A stretch of DNA of 64,000 bases from Cladorhizidae sp. MBARI D1340-BT2. Lineage: Eukaryota > Porifera > Demospongiae > Poecilosclerida > Cladorhizidae. The stretch is taken from contig JAQNBH010000015.1 of the NCBI GenBank assembly GCA_028752905.1, positions 32,385,529-32,449,528 on the forward strand, read 5' to 3'. This document shows, piece by piece, positions 1 through 10,000 of this stretch. A program made the translations under genes and the position numbers. Each line of letters begins with the position of its first letter. Positions within the stretch are counted from its first letter, which is position 1. The notes beneath the pieces were generated by a model that was given only the letters and a program-made list of their open reading frames with translations, did no database searches and was not told where the DNA came from.

Positions 1-130
1 TCACAAGAATACATCCCCTCATTAGTAGAATTGTGTGTGTACAAACAAAATGTTAAAAGCAACCAATTTACTTTTCAGTCCTTTATTTTTCAACAACAGC
101 AGTATCCTACATCCTAACCACAATGAAAAC

Positions 131-168
131 AGGGCTAGGGCTAGGGCTAGGGCTAGGGCTAGGGCTAG

Positions 169-201
<33 letters not shown>
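131..201. repeat. AGGGCT hexamer run followed by TA microsatellite
   Basis: About six to seven perfect AGGGCT hexamers (131-168) are followed after a few bases by roughly fourteen TA dinucleotides. The hexamer differs from the metazoan telomere repeat TTAGGG and the run is short and internal, so it is read as a simple repeat. Confidence 0.9.
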
Positions 202-204
<3 letters not shown>

Positions 205-409
205 CACATAAATTAAGACACATCAGACTTGTTATGTTGCTTTGCTAATATTGAATTAGCAAACATAAACACGTTATCATTTGCAGGGCTCCCATGCCCA
301 GGTCCATCCATCATTACCCTCCACACATGTCTTCCGACACCCTCCAGTAATCCCTGAAAAACAATAGAATGAAAAATACACACAAACAAAAGTCATCCTC
401 CAGTAATTC

Positions 410-2152
410 CTAAGCTTGACAAAAATACACATAAACAAAAGTATCTTCCAGTAATCCCTGCAAGCTTGACAATAGAAAGAAAAACACACATAAACACACA
501 TAAACAACACACATAAACAAAATAAAAATGTTACAGGTCCCCACCATACAATGCCCCAGCCTCCATTGATATGTCTCCTGCCGAGTCATCGTTGCCGTCC
601 TTATCCGCCTCGCTTCTTCAGTAGCCTTCCTCTCCCGCTGGTCCTCCCTAGACTCATCAGAACACTCAAAAGACATGTTAGCTCGCATACTAGATATACC
701 TAGTTTAGACATAATCTTACCAAAGCCAACATTCCTGACTAAGAGTGATAAAAAATCGCTTTCTCATCGCAAATCATCCCCTCTAGGTTGTCCTTATTAT
801 TTCTAATTGCTCCCCTATAGTAGGTTTGCATTTTAACTATAGACACACGACTAACCCCCCTAGCACCACCCAAAGTTACACGCTTGCCATTGTCATAAAC
901 ACCGCCTTTTTTAATGCATGTCTCAAAATGCTTTAAAAAGTGCTTTCTAACATGATATATACACTCTAGGACCGTAAGGCTCGACTTCCAACAACTGTTT
1001 ATGTGCATTTGTATCCCCATCACTAATTATGTGTGTGTACCTAAGCTTCAGTCTCTCCACTGAACACTCAAAAAGTGTTTGCGTTACTACAACTTCCATA
1101 GAACTCGAAGAGCCTTCAAAATTGGCTTCACAATTTACCTTGTGACCCTCAAACCTTTCTTTATAACTTGCTTATGTTTCATCTTCAGGTCTTCGCGCAC
1201 AAGCTTGACAGAACTTAGACATAAGATAATAATCTAAAACTTCTCCAGTGTCCCAAGACATCACCGCAACCAAGCCATAATTTGATTTGTAGCCCTGTCT
1301 ATGCCATGTACCGTCAACAGTAATACTAACATCAATGATGTCTTCATGCCTAACCCCATAAAAATCATGTCACCTATGAGCGGCATCCAACATAATACTC
1401 TCTGTTACTGCATTTGCGTCACTCCCTATTTACCTAGTATATTAAGTGGAACTGAGAGGGGGCAAGATATCCATGACTGCAGTGATGTCTTCCAGACCAG
1501 AATGACTAATTTCAGCAATGCAAGCACCCAGTACTGACTGGATGTTCAAAGAATGAGCTTCTACAGATACAGGGTTTGAGATGTCTTTAGTGTTACCACA
1601 ATTTGAACAAAAAGTAAAAATATGAGCCACCATGCCTGCCCTATGGGAACATTTTTCCTTCAGTTGCTAGGGAGCTCAGCTACCACATTGAATATACTTA
1701 TTACACCTTTCTATGACCTCTCTAAGCTTATCTAAGTTTATGAAACGATTACCCTTACCCAGTTCTCCAACACCACCTGAGTCCAAAGAGGTAGAGCCAG
1801 TAGATCCAGTAGCAACACCCGCAGAAGCAGCTGAACAATCCATGAGAGCCAACTTCTTCCTGGTCATAGTCACCACTGGAACTGGCCTCTGTTCAGACAT
1901 TTTCAATTGATTGCAAGGTAAGTGAAGTTTCACAGAAGGCGCTACCCCACCTACAGGATCCAAGAGACTCACTAACAAAGGAAGGAAACAGCTAGTAACT
2001 TTTTAGTACGGAGATAAACATTAAAACTTGCCTGGCGCGGCTACTGTAACAAGTTCAACAACAGCCGCCTGTAGGGCTTTCTTCTTCTTGTCCTCACTCT
2101 TCTTGAATCCTTGGCCTCTTTCTGTTTAAAATACTTCTCTTTTCTCTTCCCC
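410..2152 (-). pseudogene. Mutator-like transposase (PF20700-type), decayed
   Basis: Read on -, the region resembles the Mutator-like transposase domain family of invertebrates throughout, but only in pieces with frameshifts and stops. It starts with a basic MGKRKEKYFKQK segment at 2152. Then come GNRFINLDKLREVIE (about 1740), a Cys pair with FCSNCGN (about 1610) and SVLGACIAEISHSGLED (about 1520). The hallmark VDGTWHRQGYKSNYGL follows at about 1320-1270, with GEVLDYYL and FCQAC next. A C-terminal SDESREDQRERKATEEARR stretch (about 650) precedes the end near 530-410. Known members are DNA-transposon transposases. No inverted repeats or target duplication were found, so the element ends are unknown. 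The order of all segments is conserved, which makes the family call firm. The gene cannot encode an intact protein. Confidence 0.8.
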
Positions 2153-2246
2153 ATAACTCAACAGTGTGATACTTTCAAGTAATTCTGGCAAACTGACTAA
2201 AAACACGTGATCTAAAAAAAATTGCTCACCTTAGCGTTGCGCACTA

Positions 2247-2284
2247 CCCCCCCCCCCTCCCCCCCCCCCCCCCCCCCCCCCCCC
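2247..2284. repeat. Poly-C tract
   Basis: A run of cytosines interrupted by one T, just upstream of the Mutator-like gene on its coding strand. It is one of at least eight C/G homopolymer runs in this AT-rich window. Confidence 0.95.
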
Positions 2285-2600
2285 GCCTGGCCAATTAATT
2301 GCGCAAATGACTGGCAAGGGTCTCCGTGAAATTGTCAACATTTGGATATATAAAAACTGTATTTTGGGTAGGCGATCATTGCCGACCGCCCGACTGTAGC
2401 TAGGTGAGACTGGGAGAGAACCTTCTTTCGAATGTGAAGTGAAATGAAATGAAATGGAACAATAATGCACTGTATAAAAATGGCTATATCTTCTGATGCA
2501 AGTATTCACTTGCTCTGGAAATGAAACTCAAACTCCAGACAGATTCTGAACACTTTTGGGCCCCCCAATTTTTTTTGGCGTTTTCAGCTTCCCCCCTTAA

Positions 2601-4684
2601 CCCATTCACCGTCGGGTTTAGGAAGCATTTTTTTTAAATTGGACTCGGGTGCAAATAAAAATCAATATTAAATCAGGAATGCGCTAAAGTCCCTAGCAAC
2701 CATGGTTGATGGGATAGCATTGGTGTCGACAAACAGTGTGGTCAACTTTAGGTTGCTAAGCAACGACCACAAATGATGAATATCATTATGTAATTACAGC
2801 CTAATGAAAGCTCTTACTTCAATATGTTAGACAATGCAACATGTGATTATATATATATTATATATATATATATATGCACACACTCATTGTATTCACAAAA
2901 CTTGCATAACATATATTTTTCATTTTTTAATATTTATTTTCTGATGAAGATATTGTTATCATGTTGGTGTTGTATGAACAATTATTATTACATCTTCATC
3001 TTCCCATAACAGGACAACAATAGCAACAAAAAACATGCATATATAAAAGAACAGCCATCTAGCACTCACATAGAACAGAGAGAAAAAAGGAAATACCATA
3101 GAAAGTAAAATTTAAAAAAAGTGAAGCAAAAACTAGGAAACTACGAAGTCTACCATGGTGTGATACTTGAAAAAACAGTCCCTCTTTGTGACACAGAGTG
3201 TACTTTGCAGTGACGGCGTGACGGCAAATAAGTGGTCTCATGGTCGTTTGAGATTCCAGACATGTTTTCAACTGCTACACAGACAATACACCAGTGCTGT
3301 TTTTCAGTTAGTGCTGCAAATGCCCAAGCGTGGTGTTCAGCCGGTCTAGACGCTCGTTATGAACTGAGCGAGGGCGGCCAGCATGCTGACGTGAGCAGAA
3401 GCACACCATAGTTCCTTAGCTAGCTCCAACCGGAAGGTCAAAAAATCTCTCTTCTTGTAACCCCTGGCAAGGTGATCTGCTCTGCGGACATGAGAGTCTA
3501 GAACATAGCTGTTCAGAATGCATGCCTCAACCATATTCACAAACACCCTCTTCTGGAGAATTAGAGGAGGGACTATCAAAGATACTAGCTGAGGACACAG
3601 TAGAAGAAGCAAGAGACGGAGCTAAAGAAATGCTGGTAGGTGAAGTTCCAGAAAGAAAAAGAGGACTAGCTAAAGGCAGAGCAGAACTTGAAGCACTAGA
3701 AGCTATTTCATTACCACTACTCTGACAAACTCGAGCATAACGAACACTCCTAGTGCTATGACTAAGCTGAACAACTGGTTGTGAAGGAGTGCATACTTCA
3801 CTAGAAGAGGACACAGAGTGAGAGGGTAAAACTAAAGGAGGGCATGATGATGGAACAGACAATGATGATGATGGAAATAGTATAGGAGTGACTACAGATG
3901 TAACATAAGTCATAGAACCTGATGCAGAGGTTACACAACCTAGAGTTGCAGATACTGGTAGGAACAATGGAGAGGGTGATGAAGCAGCCATCACAGCAAT
4001 AGGAGGGCTAGCAACAATAGATTGTGTCAGAGTTCATGAAGAAGCTCTGTCAGCTGCCCATTCCATCACTTCATGCATCAAACCTGAAGGGGATAAGAAA
4101 TTGGCATCAAATAATTATCCCGCGGACTACCGCAACAAGGAAACTAAAAGAGCATTGTAGTTCCATGCTCTGCTTTACTAACAACAAAACTAGCTATAGC
4201 TAAACTTTAGCTAAACTGACTGTAAATACCTTCTTCATCGCTGGTATTCTCATCTCCATCTAGATCGTCACCGAGTGAAAGCGCTAGGCTTCCTGAAGGT
4301 AGGTCATCAGCAACTATTCTGCCAAGCGATAGCGGAGCTTCAGGGTCAACACGGCTCTGGCCAAGGTAGGATGAGATGCCAGCACCTTATTGATCACTGC
4401 TTTCATCCTCAGAAAGTCCAAAATCGTCGCCCTAAACCTGAGAAATAACTTTATCCAAGGACAGTCGAACGGCCATCTTCAACACGATTTGAAATTCTGA
4501 GTGGGTCCGACTTTTCAATATTACTACCCTAGTTACCGAACGTCTATTGCCTTTATATTCGGTACGATCGTAGGGTAAGAACATATGACCTCTATTATGT
4601 GTCTATATACGATGGATTTTTTATGGGTTTTTTAATTTGATAAACAATTTTTGGCGTATATATACGCTTCTGACAGTGAGTGGG
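2601..4684 (-). mobile_element. piggyBac-type element 1 with TTAA target duplication
   Basis: TTAA at 2597-2600 and again at 4685-4688 flank the element. The left end begins CCCATTCACCGTC; the right end reads GACAGTGAGTGGG, so the termini are an imperfect inverted repeat (CCCA.TCAC). TTAA targeting is diagnostic of piggyBac. A TATA and AT-rich subterminal region and a GTTGCTAAGCAAC palindrome (about 2752-2764) also occur in element 2 (4908-6221), which marks them as one lineage. The coding part is on the - strand. At about 2.08 kb the element is too short to hold a full transposase with its catalytic core. Confidence 0.85.
3133..4476 (-). pseudogene. piggyBac transposase remnant lacking the catalytic core
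   Basis: On -, an ATG at 4476 opens an acidic N-terminal segment with GDDFGLSEDESSD and later GDDLDGDENTSDEEG (4476-4230), as in piggyBac N-termini. A 155-residue Ser/Pro-rich open frame follows (3994-3527). After a frame change the C-terminal part appears: RVFVNMVEACILNSYVL and FLTFRLELAKEL (3580-3400), matching the helical stretch after the last catalytic Asp. It closes with the zinc-binding tail LCVTKRDCFFKYHT ending at a stop at 3133-3135. The middle of the protein, including all DDD residues, is absent. I infer an internal deletion that made the copy non-autonomous. The S-rich part has no assigned function. Confidence 0.7.
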
Positions 4685-4689
4685 TTAAG

Positions 4690-4900
4690 CTACATGAAAG
4701 TTAAAGCTACATGAAAGTTAATATCTAACGTAGAAGCTTTCTGTTCACACTGAAGCTATGTTGGTTGCTAGTGGCTAATGATAATCTAGGCCTGGATCTT
4801 GATGGGATTTTGGCTAGAGCCAATGTGCCGATTGGGATAAGCCATTGGATTTAAAAAAGATAGATATATATACATAGTTTAGGCACTTTGTAGATGTTGT
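4690..4900. other. Spacer between piggyBac-type elements
   Basis: About 220 bases with no gene. It holds a 17-bp direct duplication (AGCTACATGAAAGTTAA, twice between 4688 and 4722) and otherwise unremarkable AT-rich sequence. Confidence 0.6.
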
Positions 4901-4907
4901 GCCTTAA

Positions 4908-6221
4908 TCCTTTCACTGGCAGATTTACGGAGGACTTTTTACAAAAATTGACACAATTTAATTTTTTTTTATAGAGGACCACATGAAGACAAGTACCCAA
5001 CAACTATATATCAGGTGATAGCTGATGCATGAAGGGACGTTATGGTAAATTTTAGTTGCTTAGCAACAAACCACAGAAATGTGAATATTGTTATAAGAGA
5101 CAGGAAGTAAAATAAAAGGGTTTATATCGGGTTTATATCATTATATCATCTCAATTTCATATTACACATGAAACCAGCAATGTTAGCGGTCAACTTTTGG
5201 TCAACAACAACTACTGTTTGTCAACAACAATTTTTTGGTTGATTATAACAAACCACAAAGATGTGAATATCATTATAAGTTGAAAAAGGCTCGGTTTCAT
5301 ACACATGAAATCAGCAATGTTAGCTAGTCAACGTTTGGTCAACAACAACTAATTGTCAACAACATTTTTATATCAAACCACAAAGATGTGAATAGCATAA
5401 CAAAGAGCCTAGGGTCCATAGTACTGAAAAATAAATAAAAGTATGTGCAAAGTGTGCATAACATAATTATAAATAAATATAGATAAAAAATAAAAGGGCA
5501 ATGCTTGGCACTGTGAAGGTCTGCATGTTCAGCATAACTCAGACAAACACATAATGCTACATTATAAAAAATATATATATATATATAAATAATAACCTCT
5601 CCTCCAACCCTGTCTTCTCCTCTGCTGCTTCCTCCTCCTCCTCCAGGTCCATGAGTGAAACTACCTTCCAAGGAGAAATAGTTCTTATTATTATGCTAGT
5701 AACTAGGCTTTACTATACAACTCTTATCTATTCTTACCTTGGGGGAAGTCTTCATGATCATCACTATCGTCTGAAGCTTCGCTTGGCAGAGTAGGGCGAC
5801 CTATACTTTGAAAACTTGCTTCGTGGTCGGTGCCAACAGCTTCTGTTATAGCTAAGCTGCCATAGCATCACCGTCAACTACGTCACTTCCCAGGTAAGCG
5901 CAGGCACCTTCTTCACTAACGTCAATCTCGAACAGGCCGAAGTCATCCTCAAATAGGAAGTCTTAACGCTTCGTCTCTACTAAAGCGGGTCGCCATTTCT
6001 TCTTCGAGACCGGGAATGAACCGGAAGTGATGTTTGCTGGCACGTTTACTTCCCTTTCCTCATTCTGTATTTTCCTGATATTCAGGGGTATATTAGAGGC
6101 ATGCTTTAGGCATATTCGTGCAATTTTTAAAGTATATACCGCGAACGGTTAATTTTTTACGAATTTTTTCGTCGCGACTAATCAGTTTTCGCGACTTAAG
6201 TCGCTTATGCCAGTGAAAGGG
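4908..6221 (-). mobile_element. piggyBac-type element 2 with TTAA target duplication
   Basis: TTAA at 4904-4907 and 6222-6225 bound the element. The left end TCCTTTCACTGGCA and the reverse complement of the right end, CCCTTTCACTGGCA, match at 13 of 14 positions. The left subterminal sequence is recognisably like that of element 1. On -, 6000-5640 encodes remnants of an acidic N-terminus (DDFGLFE, then SDDSDDHEDFPQG) and a Gly/Ser-rich stretch (5660-5600), with stops. No core or C-terminal transposase sequence is visible. It looks like a non-autonomous derivative of the lineage of element 1. Confidence 0.85.
5030..5400. repeat. Diverged tandem repeats inside piggyBac-type element 2
   Basis: About three diverged units (roughly 115-150 bp) share phrases such as GTCAACAACAACTA and CAAACCACAAAGATGTGAATA. 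A GTTGCTTAGCAAC palindrome precedes them. A single related module occurs at 2745-2795 in element 1. Confidence 0.75.
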
Positions 6222-6225
6222 TTAA

Positions 6226-6300
6226 CCTTTTCACTGCGCATACCCGGTATTACCGGGTGTCATTGAATTGTGCGTCCCCGGTAGTGCCGGGTATGTGAAA
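6226..6300. mobile_element. Third piggyBac-like terminus abutting element 2
   Basis: Starting directly after the TTAA at 6222-6225 is CCTTTTCACTGCGCATACC, which resembles the ends of elements 1 and 2. Two copies of a CCGGTA.T.CCGGG hairpin-like motif follow (about 6245-6290). No matching far end was found; the sequence then enters the large direct duplication. I read it as the surviving end of another insertion that shares the TTAA. Confidence 0.5.
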
Positions 6301-6854
6301 ATAATCCTTTTTAAAAATGCGCCTGTACTTCGCCTCTGCTTGGCAAAATTTCTGTATACAGCCCTGGACCAATGTAGATTACAACCAGTTAGACTCCTGT
6401 TAACATATAGAATTGTATTCACTCATCATTATCGTGTTAGTAAACTCCCTAGTTCATCTGTAACCTATTTTTTCCACTGTAAGAATATATATATATACAT
6501 GTATATATATATATATGTTTATATACATGTGTGTCTCATTTCCAGTTAAAACTCTTTCCTGCAAGAACATGTATGATCCCATTTGGACTCTTGACTGAGA
6601 ATTAATGCATTAACACGTTAACAATTCCACCTCTAATTATTGTGGCTCTCATTTCAACAAGCATTTTGACTTGCTATGTCTTCAAGATGATAATTTGTCC
6701 ATTTCTTATTAAGCGTGCTTTAAATCAGGTCTAATTTGTGTAGTACTATTAGCCTGACATTAATTTCCACATGCATCACTTGCTTTCTACTTGTCAGTTC
6801 TAGTGGTAACTTTTTCTTGTTGTTGTTGTTGTTACTTAACACACGTACTTGTAG

Positions 6855-7028
6855 GTCTGTGGATGTCATGCAGTGTCGACCTGCCTTCGAGATCCAGATG
6901 AAGTGTGCAAAAATTGTATAGCAGGCCCACAGTATGATATGTCCAATAACTGCAGCACATGTGTGGAGCCAAGACTGGATGCCACATTAGGATGCCAAGG
7001 ATGTATTCAGAGAGAAACACGATGTTAT
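6855..7028 (+). CDS. Exon 1 seen of DSL-like gene: Cys-rich segment
   Basis: Acceptor TTGTAG ends at 6854 and donor GTAAGC starts at 7029; the exon is 174 nt, phase 0 at both ends. It encodes ten cysteines in CxC and CxxC spacing (VCGCHAVSTC, CKNC, NNCSTC, CQGC). This could be a laminin-EGF-like or other small disulfide module. At least one upstream exon with the start codon must exist or has been lost. The piggyBac cluster ends only about 550 bases upstream. Confidence 0.6.
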
Positions 7029-10000
7029 GTAAGCACACACACTATATGTTCAGTGTACAATGTTTAGGGTTGGGGACCACCATTAATATTAGTGTATACT
7101 GAAATCTGACATTCTATTTTCCAATATTGCATTACTCATTGATGATTATAATTATTATGTTCTTATTCTAGACTGGCCACTTCACATTCTCAGCTCTGTT
7201 CCACTCCTACATGAATCCTCAGCATTTGTGTGGGGAGTGTTTGCTGAGTGGCCCAGTGTGCTGCGATACGTTTAATCAGACAGATTACTGTGGTAGAAAT
7301 TGTGGTCTTAGAATTCTGCTCTTGGTCCAACCATATGAGGCAAATGCACTGGATGTGGAGTTTATAAAACAGCAATTGGTTGATCACCTATCAGATGTTA
7401 TCCCTATATTTGAACAAGGACATGCAGTATTCCCAAGTACAAATTTATCCAATCCTTACTCGGTAGAGCTGCACACGTGGACAGTGAGTAGTAATTATTA
7501 CTTTAGTATACTCAACTTACTAACATGCTTGACCTTTTGGAAAATTGTAGCTACAAAGAAAACAATCTCTAAGTGGCTGTGCTGTGACTATCCATGGAAC
7601 AATTTTTAGAGAGGAAAGTAGCGCGAGTGCTTTCACAAATTGAAGTGACTAAAGGTCGTTTTTAAAGCAAATACTTAGCTATGTGGTAAATCTTGTGGTA
7701 AATCAAGCATAAAACATTTCTTCCACTACTTGTTAGCATTAAAGAGACAATAAGCCCATCCATGATCCAACTTGTTCTTCCCTAGTGCCTAAACTAAATC
7801 TGCGCCAGCCTAAGACCAACATTTATTTTACTGTAACATTAACTCAAGCCTTAGAGAATTTGGGATGGGTCTCCTTCAATAGCTCAGCTACATACTCACT
7901 GGAAAGGAGGCACATTGTATTGACCCTGATAACAATGGCTACCTACACTAGACACGTGCACAATTCACAAACAAAAGAATTCGCAATTGCAGTGCCCATG
8001 TGCAAAAAACACTATGGATTCACACTGGTATATAGCTGACAATGCATTTAAGTTGGTCTGATACATTATTTTGCTCTCCAAATGACATGAAGAACAATGC
8101 TAACCTAAGCCTAATGGCTCATATAAAGTGACTATATTTGATAACATCATCGGAACAAACTGTTCAATTGGAAAGCTTCTAGTCTTACAAAATCTAAATA
8201 ACCTGACATTTGGAGAAGACCAGTTGGTTGCCACCACCTCGCTTAGAATGTTAGAGTTTTATTGTGTGCAAGAATGCTATATATTCGAAACTTCGAGGTT
8301 CAAGTTGATAACTGAGAAGGGTATTGTAATTATTCCTGATGAAGGCTAGAGCATCTAGTTGAAACGTCATGTGAGTACAATTTCAAGTTGTTTATTGAGA
8401 AGGTTATTGTAATTTACATGCGGTTAGAATTTGGATAACTATTTATTCCCAAGCTTTATACTACCTCTATATAGATAGTGTCAAATATGGAGAATTTACA
8501 CTATTTCATGTGCTACTGGCCCAATAGCTACCTAACATATAATATTTTAAGGGTTATTCAAATTAAACCAAAGGAAACATTCCAAATTCCTGACCATCAT
8601 TGCTACTGTTTCTGGGAGTTCTTCTATGGTGGAAGGCAGCACAGGCAACTATGCTTACCAGGAATCACTCTGAATTCCTTCGCCTTTGAGCAAGGAGCTG
8701 CTCCTATGGAAGTTGTTGTAGAATTATTGCAACATTGTCCTGCCTAGATTTAACATGTTGATTTAGGCGCTAAAAGATAAAGAATTAGGAGTGCCTAAAA
8801 ATTCAACCCCCCTGTTTGCCTAATTACCGTATTTGCCGGAGTATAAGTCGCACCGGAATATAAGTCGTACCCCCCAAAGTTGGCCATCATTTTGAAAATC
8901 TATAATAGTTGGAGTATAGGTCGCATGCGCAATGACAATAGGTAAAGTTTCGAATACCACTCCTTCCTAGACATGAACATAAATAACTAAATAACTAAAT
9001 TAATAAGTCAAGTTTTTAAATGACGCCATCGACGTCAGGGGGGTTGATGGGGACTCTGTTCGCCCAAAGTGTAGCGCATCTCGGCAGCGTTGTCAAAACA
9101 CTCTTCTTCTTTCTCCAGTCCCTGACCGATTTTTCACTGACTCTATACTCTCTTTCCGCTGCTCTGTTTCCAAACTTCTCTGCATACCCAACTACTTTGA
9201 GCTTAAAGCCAGCAGTGTACTTCCCAGACATTTTATCGACACACGTGCCATTAGAGACCCCGCCCAGTTGTTTAAGGAAAAGCGGCATGTTCGGATTATA
9301 AGTCGCACCCCTCAATTGGAGAAGAAGATTTGGAGCTACTACTGCGACTTATACTCCGGCAAATACGGTAGTCAAGGTTTAGCGCATAATGAACATGCTT
9401 GTTTTATACAGTAGGCCTTCCTCTAGCCACAGATACCTGGCTAACACTTTCCAATCAGGAACCACAACTACAAACAGTTCAGGCACACATATTTTGAGAA
9501 CTCTCAATTTGACTTAGATAAGTTACACCTATGCAACTTTAGGCTTTGTGTATCATCACCATTTTGGAGTTGGTGACACTTCATCAACCCCATCCATAAC
9601 CATAAAGATATACAACAAACTATCAGCTGATGTGAAGGTGAATGGGCAGGTTTGTACTACTGCTAGTTAATATAATTATATGACAGACATTAAAGTCTTC
9701 TCCCTATTTCCCTCAGAGATTAATTCAGAGTATCCAGAACTCTCATAGAATAATAATGATAATACCCAATTAGTATAGTTGTGAAAAATCTCATGAGATT
9801 ATCAATTAAGGGTATTTTTCACATCACATCTGATGTTGACTTGAAACTATTCCATCTGATGAAGAGGTTAAGGGACATGTAAGATCACAATGTGATACTT
9901 AAAACCTTAAACACCTGTGGCGGCATGTAAATATTTGTAGAAAAAATCTCATTTTTGGTACCACTTCAATGTGGACTCTCATTCCCACGTTTGACTTCAT

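Noticed and set aside
131..168. Telomere-like repeat at the left edge
   Set aside because: The unit is AGGGCT rather than TTAGGG, it is only about 40 bp and it is followed by ordinary sequence.
9020..9301. 93-residue + frame in the pogo element
   Set aside because: Antisense shadow of the HTH frame on -.
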